Below, piece by piece: positions 28,701-41,200 of a stretch of 64,000 nt of DNA. The position numbers and the translations under genes are program-made. The notes below the pieces were generated by a model. The model was not told the origin of the DNA. It searched no databases and saw only the letters and a program-made list of their open reading frames with translations. Within the stretch, counting starts at the first letter, position 1; each line of letters starts with the position of its first letter. Source of the stretch: Symsagittifera roscoffensis. Lineage: Eukaryota > Xenacoelomorpha > Acoela > Convolutidae. The stretch lies in NCBI RefSeq assembly GCF_963678635.1, contig NC_087062.1:98259705-98323704 (forward strand), read 5' to 3'.

Positions 28701-31700
28701 ACATCATCTGAAATAAGTTGTTCAAAGCGCAAAATTGTAATAAACAGCAGAGACTAATAAAGTTATCATACTGAACAATTAAATAAAATCGCTTAGAAAG
28801 TATCACATTGCATGAACATTTTTTTGGCTCCGCTTATTCGAGAAGAAGTTCACTCCGATGGAACACTTAAGGCAGATAGTGAAAACTTGACAAGTGTTGC
28901 ATCGGAGCTAACTCTTTCTCGACTAAGCGGAGCCAAAAAAATGTTCACGCAATGTGAAACATTCTAAGCGATATTTGAAAATTATTAAACTCAGCTATTT
29001 CTTACAATTTCACGCGCTTTGAACAACCTTTTCAGGTAGTGATAACTGGCCCTTTCAGAAACTAAAAAAAATCTTAGAAACCAACTCCAGTACATTTCAT
29101 AGAGGGCAGCTTTGATCATTTGCACTGGGTTTATCATTTGCACAATGTTCTCCAAAATCATCCTTGAAAACTGGCCTTTTAGGGAGAAAAAACTTGAACA
29201 AATTTTGAGACTTTTCCTGAAAAAAAAAATGAAAAAGTAAAAAAAAACATCATCGACCTATATAAAAGTCTGAACTACGTTCACCGACTTTTAGTAATAC
29301 CAATTATGATTAGTTTATCAATTTGGTATAACAAAACTACTTGAGTGAAATTTGAACTATCATCACATTGGACTTACATTTGTATTCAGGAACTGCGTGA
29401 ATCTGTTGACTTCTTTTGTGTCTTTAAGGAGCACTTTGTAAAGCTTGTCGGCCGGCAGAACTGTTTTGCAGATGGTCTCAAACTCTGACTGTGAAGGTGT
29501 CACCCCCACTTGCTTGCCCTTTGCTACCGCCGGTGACGAACATTCTAGAACAAACAAACAAACTCACAATCACAATGCACAAAAAAGCATGAGAACCGAA
29601 ATAGAAGATTTTAAAAAATTGAATAGTTATGAAACCAATAAATGCACTACAAGCATACTTTTCCTGAATATATAACTATCAGCTAAACTAGTTACTAATT
29701 AGATGTCTTACAAAAAGCTTTAGACTACTTTGATCTAAATAGTCTCTTCTCTATTCAACTTATTCAGACTAGATGATTCAAATAAGAATGAGAAAATGAT
29801 TTCAGACGTGGAGATGAGAAGAGTACTAACTAGTGCATGTGATGATTGTGACGTCACCTCCATCTGGTGCGACGGGAGTCTTAGTGTGACACTTTTGACA
29901 CATTTGGTAGCTAGGCGATGACACTGAAAAATCGCACGAGCACGAATAACAACGCGCACTTTCTGCCACCATTATTGCAAAGGTAACTAATTTTGTTACT
30001 GACGTCTGAGATATGAAAAGAAGTTATGATGTGTCTAGCTAACTATGACGTCAATTTGCAATGAATTTCTCGGAAATTTTGGAAAATTTTGCAAATTAGT
30101 CCTTTGCACAACTTAAGCAATGAAACAACAAAGAATTTGCAGTACTAAAATCTTCTCGAATCTTTGTTTATTAACAAGTATGATTTTCAATCGGTTCGTT
30201 TGACTAAGAAAGCATAAGGCTCGCCAAACACATTCGGATTGAAAGAGGTGAATAAATCACAAACTGAAATTGATGAAACTGACTTCAGACTGTTCTGTTC
30301 GCTATACCTCATTATCTCTAATATATTTCATCCACAATTCAGTTATTCTCTCTTTTCATTGGTTCTTTTTACCCGACCAAATGTTCATTTCCGCATTTTC
30401 TAGTTTCAAACAACAAATAGGAAGCCGCGGAAAGTGTACTATTGACAAGGAGGAAAACTCAATGATTATTTATTAAGCTCCTCCCGTCAACTTAGGTGAA
30501 CTGCGACTGTTCTTAGACAACTAATGAAGCGAAAATAAAGGAGCTGTTGATATTTCACAAATCAATTTTCTTCCGAGAAAAAACGCAATTACGTATTTGA
30601 AAAGTTGCTAATCTCATGAACACAAAACAAAACGCAATAGAAGGAAACACAGCCAACGGAGTTCAACCCAATTTATCCAAAATGCCACCATTGACAATTT
30701 AAAAGAGACTTTCATCAACTATACAACAAGCCCACGTTCAGCAAGCAACAATTTAAATAGTTCGCAATCAAAGAACAGTTGCCAAAAATCAGACCGAGAT
30801 TGGAAGAAATAATGCGCTCAGATATCTGGCAATAAAATGCAGATTGGCGCGTCATAAAAGCGTATCTTTAATTTCGCTGTACTGATTTGAGCCACTTGTT
30901 TTCACTTGTGAAAAGAACTAACGTAATCTGGAGGCGGCGGGTGATGATGCAGCAATTGTGTTACGTGTGGGCGTTACGTGTGGTTCGGGTGAAGGCTTTG
31001 CGGGTGAATGATGTCTAAACAGACAAAAATAAAACATAGACTGACATTTTTGAAGCATCTTTCGGAGTAAAAATTTTAAAGGCGTTCTGACCACGAAATG
31101 GTTACTAAATTTGGGTTATTATAACCCCCCCCCCCCCCCCCAACAAAGACCATGATATCAAAACGAAGACATCAAGATATCACAACTTGCTATCAAAATT
31201 TTCATTTGTTCATCTCGATTTGTCTTGAAAAAGTTCAATTTGAGGCAAACAAGTCACATGAGACAACGGATTGTAAAATTATCCTCGGAACAACACTTAA
31301 AAAGCGGTGACAAAGCTGACAATACTTGACAAGACACGCGCTGAGTCGAGAAAATCGTTTTCTTAAAAAACTTAGTCCTCCCCTCGAACAAACGAACACA
31401 CACACGCGTGCGCATAAAACACTTTTTTTGCCCATGAAACAACGCCATATAAGCATCCACATCCGATATATTATAACCCCAAACATTTCAAGTCGAATAA
31501 ATAAAAAACCAAACTAAACCGAACCGGAGTTGGTAAATTTGCACCAATATTTTGGGAAAAAAATTGGATAATAATGATATTTAAATTTTATCTGCATTTA
31601 AAAATCCGTTCTATCATAAGTTTTTCTTCCGACCATTTGAAAATGAAGAGGAGCTGTGTATTCATTTGAGTTTCTTTTTTTTTCGTTTTCCACAGAAAAC

Positions 31701-34700
31701 CAGGTACCAAAAATAACCATCGGAATAGGTTTGAGTGATATATCATGATGAAGGCCTTTCACCCGTCATTTAATGTTTTTTTTTTTAATTTCAGTTTCGA
31801 GAAAAACTGGTTTGAATACTTTGAGATAAAATTTTATTTCGAGTAACGCTAGTTATATGGATATTTCCTTTTAAGAACTTCAGACTTTTAGGCTAAAAAC
31901 ACTTAACTTTACTATAGACAAAACTAGTTTTTGATGTTTTATTAAGCGCTAAATTGGCAGAAAAAATTCATGAAAATTTTATCGTGCAAAAATTATTTTT
32001 AAAAACAAGCCTTTTTTCAAAACTTTTTTTCTTAGGTTTTCATTTTTTAAAGATAAATAATGTCGATCATGCCTAATTCACTTATTTTCTAAGCGGTTAG
32101 AGAGATCTAAAATCACAACACGAACTAAAATGACACTAATTTGAAGAAACGTAGAAAAAACTTTCTTCTATTTTTATGAATGTGGTCGGAACATTCTGTG
32201 CTACTTTCAACGCAACCGGCTATCCTTGTTTGAGTATAAATATTGATTCTAAGTTTACCAATTCAGAGTTGGTATAATTTTAGTTTTTTTATTCAATCAG
32301 CATGACCGCAAGAAAACAGAAAAATACTGACTTGTTTTTCTAAAATAAAAAAACTTTCGAAGTTCAAAGAAATAATATTTACCTTAGAGCTCTTTGAATT
32401 TCAAAAAAACTTATGATTGACAATGTTTTGATGAATTAAACCTATTTCAGAAAACTAGATCAAACGCTAAGTTTTATATTCCGCTGAATCTGAAAATTAA
32501 CATCTACTTTCGAAACTTGGAACTAATCAGATCAATTGACCTAACTGAGATATCTTTCTGCAATCCAAATCAAGACCGAAAGGGCTTAAGTACGATAACA
32601 CAATCGATCACCTACAAACCCTCTTACAATAACTCAAAACTGCGCAAAAAAATTCGCGAGACAACGGTTTTCAACCAAAAAACGAGACTTTGAAACAAAC
32701 CTAACCAACAATTTTTTTTAAAATTATATTCACCTAGAAACTATTTTAAATTGAAAAATTGAAAGTATTTTTTCGCGCCAATTTCTGTGTTGTTAGTGAA
32801 GACCTCAAATTTTCTTCCATCTGTTATATAACTTGGAAAGTAAACTTAAAAGAAATGAAAAGTCAAGTCGAGAACCATATCAAACGAACTTCAAACCACG
32901 GGCAAAAAAATATATGTAAGATGAACAAAATTTTTAATTTTTTTTTAAAAAAGTTATTTTTCTGATTTCTCTAATATAGACCAAGTTCGAAAATCTTACC
33001 TGATAGGCTTTGGTCTGTTTTCACGAGAAAAGTTGACATTCTTCTTGGAACGCCCTGATTCACTACTGAAAATAGACTAACAAAAATTAGCCTCCAATTA
33101 TGCTTCAGTTTCTCGATTAAGACCAGACTTTACTTACTCTAGTGCTTCTGAACTTCCAGAAAACCATGACTTTGTGCTCCAGTTTGGCAAATGCAGTGTT
33201 CTTTTTGGTGCCTTTTGTGTCTTGCTGTCGTCTGCACTCTTGCGTTTATCTTTTGTCTCCTTGTGTTTAATTGGCTTCCGTTCATCCGAACTGCGAGTTG
33301 AGCCCCGCTTGCCCGGTTCTTCGTCTTCTGGCGACGAGAACGTGCAGGACCTCAAAGGCCTCGACTTATCGCCAGACTCTCCGTTAAAATCCAAACATAA
33401 CTGATTCATCTTTTCCGTCTCTCGTTCTTTCATAGTATGTTTGTACTTGTTGAAAGACCTTTGAATCGTAGCAGCTGCCTTTTGTTGTCTCTTGTCCAGC
33501 ACTGCTGGTAGTATCTGTCTCCACCAGCGCTGAATCATCTGCACCTTGATTGACAGCTTCAGTTCGATGAAAAACTGCAGTTGCATGTGGCCCTTCTCCC
33601 TCAAATACACTTTGCTGTTTCCCAGTTGGAAAGATTTGGGATCTGGGAAGATGTCAGATAAGAGCTTTTCCACGTCTTGTCGATTGGAATTGCGTCCGTG
33701 CGGAAGTAGGATGCGATACTCTTGGACGAAATCCTGAAGTAACAGTTCAATCACAACACACGGTAATCGAATAACTGAATTATAAGCATACACTCTTCGG
33801 TCATTGTCAAAAGATTGTTAAGCAGCCTAAAAAAATCCATTTGGTCTCAATCAAAACAAACTACCACCTTTTACAAAACATTTGGATCATAACAATTCAT
33901 GCTCGTGCTTACCCGTCATTCAAGAGTATCAAGAGCTTTACATGCTTAATCGCCAGTATTATTTTTTCTTTCTTTCCGCTTAGACTTTTTTCTCCAAGAA
34001 ACGTCGCGTTTAAACCAAACTTTGGAAGCAACACTTAGATGTTTGATATATATTTTTTCTTTTTTGATCAAGCCCTTAAGCTTCTGTTTTCAATGTTGAC
34101 TTACAGATCAATTTAAAGACATATGGTGTCTCAAGCTCAACTTTCCCGTCAATTTCAACTCCGGTTCAACTCACGACTAGCGTAGCAATATTGTTACCAT
34201 CAAAACTTTTACTTGACTAAATTTCAAGTTTTCTATAATGTAAACGCTCTTCAATGCAATTTGAGAGCTTGAGGATAATCATGTTCCCTGTTTGGACATG
34301 TGTGTTTTTGTTACTGGAACCGGTCGCTCGGACTAAATCTCCTCAATGCGGAATCAGACCGACTGAAACAAGTGAGGAAGAGCGGGCGGTATCTAGCAGG
34401 AAGAATGATGATGTGGTCGAACTAGAACGTAGAGTAGTGGGCGGTCACGAGTCTCAAAAAGGTACAATCAGTGATGTATAAAATTTGGACGATGTATATT
34501 TTGTAAAATTTAGATGATGTAAAAATTCCTATCGGAATTTTTATACCATAAAATCTAGACCCAAAATTTTTTTTAAATATGCCATTTTTGAGAGCTTCAA
34601 ATCAAAAAGACTGTTTTTTCACCTGATTGTGTATGCCAATTTTTCAGTTCCAGAACATTTTTGACACAATTTAATCATCAAATTTTCAGAATTGATCCAA

Positions 34701-37700
34701 TTTTGCGAGACCCCCCACCCCCCGCAATGAAAAACGCCATTTTTGTTGAAAAATGTCCAACCGCCTCGCTAATTTTTGACCCCCCGAGGATTACGCACTG
34801 CAGAGCACCTCTCTTGTCGAATTTTAGAATGTCTTAAGCTCAGAATGTGTTAAACTGAATTGCTTCGGCCGAATAGTCTTGAGTCGAATTATCTGCGCGC
34901 CCTTGATTACAAGGCAGCTTGCATGAAAATAATTTTCTGTTAGTTATAATCAAAACAGCTTCGCTTTCAATTATAATACTTCAAAGTGGAAAAATACGAG
35001 TGCGGGAAATCAAAAAAGCCCAAAAATATCAAAAAGCCGGCAACATTTTCAAGAAAACACCAATACCTAAGCTTAAGTAGCAACTCAGCTAACTTATCAC
35101 ATAAATTGAAGCTGGAAACTTGAATTTAATTATTCATTTTTGCTGCAAAATACAATTGTGGAAAAAACGGCAAGAGTTCCCGTTTGATATGCATGTAGCA
35201 CCAAAGTTCCCAGTTACACAGAAGGTTCCGCTGTAACATTCTTCGTTTCATTTTTTTTTGATATACGGCTTTGCATACACGACATAAAAGAGCTCAAAAA
35301 ACTACAAAAATTTTTAACAAGAGTTGATCACCGAGGGATCAAACCAACCATCTGTGGCTTTGAAGACAAAAATTTCGCCACACTTTTGCACAATCTTGAG
35401 TAATAAATACCCGATCACGCATTAATTAATTTGCAAAAATCAAGCGGATACAGCTCATGCTGTTTAAATTACGCTGAATCAACTGAGTATGCACTAAAAC
35501 TTTGCTATGAAACGAGCGGTTAGTATACCACTGACTCAATTGTCTTAAGAAAGCGGTTAGTATATTACATTTATCCTTGTAGGGCAATTTGACTTGGAAT
35601 AATGTATGTCTATTTTTGTTACTATTCACCTATTCCCGATAAATGCATCTACCAAATTCCCTAAATGCCGATTAATGCTTCATTTTTAGGGTAGGATGTA
35701 GCTAGTAAGCTCTGGACGACATAAGCCTCTCGTGACAATAAGTCACATATTCTCCCTGGGTACTTTAACATGAAAAAAGCCAATTAATATGGGAAGTGTC
35801 AACAAGCCCGTCGTCTTATTTCTGATGCTCCAGTAAAATAATAATCAAACGGGTCTCTTGTGGCTCTAAATGGCATTTCTTCAGCAAATCAGCCGACAAT
35901 ACTTGAGAATAAGCATCAACCTCGAATGAACTTTTGAAACTTGAGATATAAAATAATATGCCAGTGCGTAGGCATGAAAAATATACCCTTAAAAACGGAT
36001 GTTTCTAATGACATTTTCACCTATTTCGAGTTTGGAAAACAAGCTAGCTCAAGCTTATCATGTAACTTCAATCAATTTTAGAATTTTTTTGTAATTAAAT
36101 AATCGGTCAACTAATTGAGTTCCAAGAAATTTTGCTTGGATTTTTAAGAAAATGATTTGTTTTGTGAGAAAACTTCTTAGAACTCAGTTATTTATACCAT
36201 TACATAAATACATTAAAAATTATCTTCAAATTGAGCAAAAATTGCATAAATCATAAGAACAACCGATGCTAAGGCAACCAAGCCGACAAAAATCAGCAGA
36301 CAAAAAGTAGTACAACATTTTTTTTTTCAAGTGCTTAAACTTTTAGTTCAAATCGCAAGCATAATAACATAATCAGCAAAAAGAGCCAATTAACTCAACT
36401 AAACAAAAAAATACTTTAATTTTAAGAAATAAATAGCAAATAGCCCTTTAAGATTATCGAAAAATTTATCTTTGACACTTTTTTTGGGTTAAACACCCAA
36501 TTTGAGAAGGCTCGACCAATAGGTGAAGTTTCTATTTTGCTGAAAATCTGATAATTAAAATCCATTAATGAATTCCAAATTATAATTCGATCAATTATAA
36601 TTCGTGACTTTTTAACTTCTGCCGTCCGATAGTGGAGTTCGCCTTCCTTTTAACAAAGGAAATGAACTGAACTTCAAATAAAAATCAAAAGGCAAACCTC
36701 GAAAACAAAAATTTGCGACACAACAAATTTTAGAACTTTCATAAAAAAACCGAAAAAAAATCATGGCAACTTTATAAATCCAACAAATAGTCAGATTCAG
36801 AAATAGTTGAAGAGAAAAAATTGCGAAATATATATACTAATGGAACTTGAATCGCAATTGATTGAGTTTCATTATGCTTGCACACTTATCCCTAAAATCG
36901 TGCAAAAAAACTAGTGGACATTCGAGAGTGGTCTGTATACAAAAGCAGCTATGTTTGTTTTGAGCTAAGAAAAAAAAACAATTACTGCCCTAAGAAAAAA
37001 GGCAAAACATCCCAGACATAACGTACAACAAAACCAAAATAACTGAAGGACAAGGACAGAGAAAAAACCCGTTCTATGGAAAAAAAAAACGTTGAATCGG
37101 CAAACGATCAAAGCTTTGATGTGCACTTGAAAGATGTTCTTTTTTTCGCTGGGTATCAACGGAGCAGCCAGACAAAAAAAAACACATTTCCTAAAAGCTT
37201 AAGGTCGTAAATCCAAAAGCTCTTATTTCCTTAAACTCCTCTGCTCTGCCGCGTAACTGAGCAGTGCACCCTACATGCAGCAAACAGCCTTCTTTTGAAG
37301 AGTGAGTAGCAAGCATATGTCTGATAAAAATCATGCCAGATGCTGCCGAGATCTTGCGGTCACAAGAGCTAGGCTTCGAGTTCTGCAATAGATCTGGAGC
37401 TTGTAGCATTACAGCGAATTCCATTTATTCACAAAAAGGCAAAACAACAATTCTATGGTTTAAATTGTGTTCATTGTTTGACAAATATCCATAATATTGC
37501 ATTATTCGAACTTAAGAATCATCTTTTTGGTTTAATTTGGTTCATTTCGATTTTTAGTAAATTTATATCATTAATTGAGGCGAACATGATAGGTGAGACA
37601 CATGTTATTACCATTTTGTAAAGCCTTGGCAACTATACTATAAACATAGCCAACTAACAGTTGGAAAAGAGTAATGAACGCAAGGAAACCGAAAAGAGAC

Positions 37701-38216
37701 TTTTTTCAAGAGACTTCAACTTTTGAAATTCGAAGAAAAAAATAGATGGCTTTAAAGCTCTTTGCATTTTTAGAACAATTTATGATGGACACTTTTTTTG
37801 CCAAACTAACCCAATTTGAGAAAACTGGATCAATACTTTAAACTTGGATTTCACTGGGAAATCTGATAATTAATTTCCATTTTCGAAGTTAGAAATCGGT
37901 CACGTTTTTCGTGACCTTTACATTTTTGCTGTTCGATAGTGGAGTTTGCCTTCCTTTTAACAAAAGAAATGAACTGAAGTTAAAAAGAAATCAAAAGTCA
38001 AACATCGAAAACAAAAATTTGCGACAGAACAAACTTTAGAATTTTCATAAAAAGCCGGAAAAGAAATCATGGCATCTTTATAAATCCAACAAATAGTCAG
38101 ATCCAGAAACAGCTGAAGAGAAAAAAATTCGAAAATTGTGCTAATGGAACTTGAATCGCAATTGATTGAGTTTTAATATGCTGGCACACTTATCCCTAGA
38201 ATTGCGCAAAACACTA

Positions 38217-38266
<50 letters not shown>

Positions 38267-41200
38267 AAGAAATAATTTCTTTCTCCCAAATCAAGTTTTT
38301 ACACAACATCGTCAAACATTATAAAGAACCAAAATGACCAAGGAGAGGATAGACGAAGGGCAAAATAAATAGCCACTGAAAGTCTACCCTAGAAAGGAAA
38401 CATTATAAATATTTCTTGATTTTAAATATCATCATCAAAGGATCTCAATAGGTGACTTCGCTAACAGTATATCAAGGTAAGCTTAAGGCTGCACTATGTA
38501 ATCGTCTCGCCATACATTTAGTCTTATGTTTTTGACATATAAAAAAATATATATATGTGCAAGGTCGTGCCCGGAGTCAATTAGTTGAAACTTTTTTACT
38601 CCGCTTTCACCGTTCATATACTCTGTGTTTATTGGCATCAAGGTTGTATTGTTTTATGAGGTTGTAACTCAAGAAAATTGTTTGTTTTTTCTCAGCTTGT
38701 TTTATTTGGCAACAATGGCGCTCGATTTCAGGACACAATCCTTGGCTAGTCAATCTTCGCCAGTCCGTTTGGGAGAGGGGACACATAGTACCAGATGACA
38801 AATTCAGCCCCAGTTGTGGCTCAGTCCTCATCCACGAGAGATTCGTGCTCACCGCTTCCCACTGTGCACGCCACGCAATCGCACTTAACCCGAACATCAA
38901 AGGATCTCAATCGGTGACTTCGCTACACGTGAACGACTTCCACTCGCACGAAAGGGAGTCGGGAGAGCGTGTGAGATGGGCAAAACGAGTGTTCAGACAC
39001 GAGCAATATTACAGACCGACGGTTACTTTTTCAAGTGCCAAATTCGAAATTTCAAGATTTCACTTGGAAAAACTTCTCCAAATAATTTTAAAGGGCGAAT
39101 GGGAGTTAAAGCAAAATCAGTTGATCATACGTCTTTTGAGTCTGAATCTCAATTGCAGAAAACTATCGAATGGATTTCGATTAAAGAATTGTTTTTTATA
39201 TATAAATTTGTAGGTTTCTATAAAGGAGTTTTAATTGATCATCACTGCCTATGGGAAGACTGGCCATTTTCCCGCTCAAGCAGTCTCCCTTTCTTACTAA
39301 TTTATTTTAACCCGACTTGAAAAATTTCTTCTTTATATAATTAAGGGCGAATGAGAGTAAAAGTAAACTCATTTGATCATAAGTAAATTCTATATGAATC
39401 TCAATTGCAGAAAGCTACGATCATAATATGGACTATCGAATGGATGCTGTATGCCAAATTACGTATTACGTTTTTTTTTCAGAATTTTAGTGTAAAACTT
39501 AGAGCTCTTAAGAAAATACTTTGATTCTACAACAATGTCTGAAAAAATACTTAATTTGGCATACAGCATCCATTCGCTAGTCCATATTATGATCGTAGCT
39601 TTCTGCAATTGAGATTCATATAGAATTTACTTATGATCAAATGAGTTTACTTTTACTCTCATTCGCCCTTAATTATATAAAGAAGAAATTTTTCAAGTCG
39701 GGTTAAAATAAATTAGTAAGAAAGGGAGACTGCTTGAGCGGGAAAGTGGTCAGTCTTCCTATAGGCACCTATAGGCAGTGATGATCAATTAAAACTCCTT
39801 TGAAGAAACCTACAAACTTATATATAAGAACCAATTCTTTAATCGAAAACCCTTTAAAGGATTTTACCCTTCCCTTAAAAACTTAAAAATAACTCAGTCT
39901 TGAATGTGGGGAAATAATAGAACTGAATAATGCTTCGACATGTTGGATATCCTTTCATAGATCCTCTGCGAATCGCTAAAACCACACTTAGTATAGAATA
40001 TTAAAGATGACAAAATCATGCGTAGCTCTCAAAACAGCTAATTGCGGCAAGTGCCAAGGTCACTACTCTAAGCTAACAAGACACGTTGGAATGGCCAGGT
40101 AGTGTTCAAAGATTCCAATTTACGAAAAAAATGTGGTTTTGGAAACAAAATACCCGACTGCGCATCATAACTCGATTACAACAATGGGAAGACTAGTTTT
40201 GTTGAAGTGTGATGTCTTTTAATTTAAATCAGTTTAAAGGCTTCAAAAATCATTTAAATGGTCAAGTATACAGAACATAATTAATACTATTCTCAGTTAT
40301 TCATTGTACCAAATCAAATACAGCGCCGATTCTGTCAAGTCATTTAACCATTTTTTCTTATCTAAGACTTCATTCAGATCAAATTACTAACAACATTTAT
40401 GGTTAAGTTTGATTTAATTATCAGGAAATCCACGACATAGCCCTAATTGAACTGAACGAACCGGTACTGGATGTGCCCCCCGCGTGTATCAGTAGAGAAG
40501 CACTTGGAGAGGGTGAAAAAGCGACAGTTATGGGGTGGGGACACACACAAGTTCGATACACTGGTGCGGACAGCTTACGGGGTTCTTTGCCATCCTCATT
40601 AATTCAGAACAGCCAACATAGGGAATCCCAAAACCAGTTGCAACCAGAGATACCACACGAAGGTGAAATCAATTTGGGTTTATCTCAAATAAACTTTGCA
40701 GAGAATGATGATTAATTTTCTCAACTAATAAGGTTCACGAGCAACTGGGAAACATTATATACTTTTTTAAATTTGTCAAACATAGCCAACAAACAATTGG
40801 AAATGATCTCAAGAAAACCAAAACATGGCGACTTGTTTAAAGAACATAGGAACCTAAAGCTTATTGAGTTTCCAGATGCTTTTGTGATTGACTCCCTTTT
40901 TGATAGAAAAATCAGCCTTCTTTGAAAAAAATCGAAGCCCAACAAGGATAGCCGGTTGCTGTACAAGTAGCACAGAATGTTCCGACCACATTCTCTTAAA
41001 AATATATTTTGTTTCTTTTTGTGCATCGTGTAATGATAGAACTACACGAACGCTTTCAAATTTAGTGAGTTAGGCATAAACGATTCCAATTGTCTTTAAA
41101 AATAAATAAACAAAAAAATGAAAGAAATTATTTTTTTAATTTTTTGCACTTAAGAATTAAATATTTTTTAAAGTTGTTTTGCCAGAGGAGCGCAATACCG

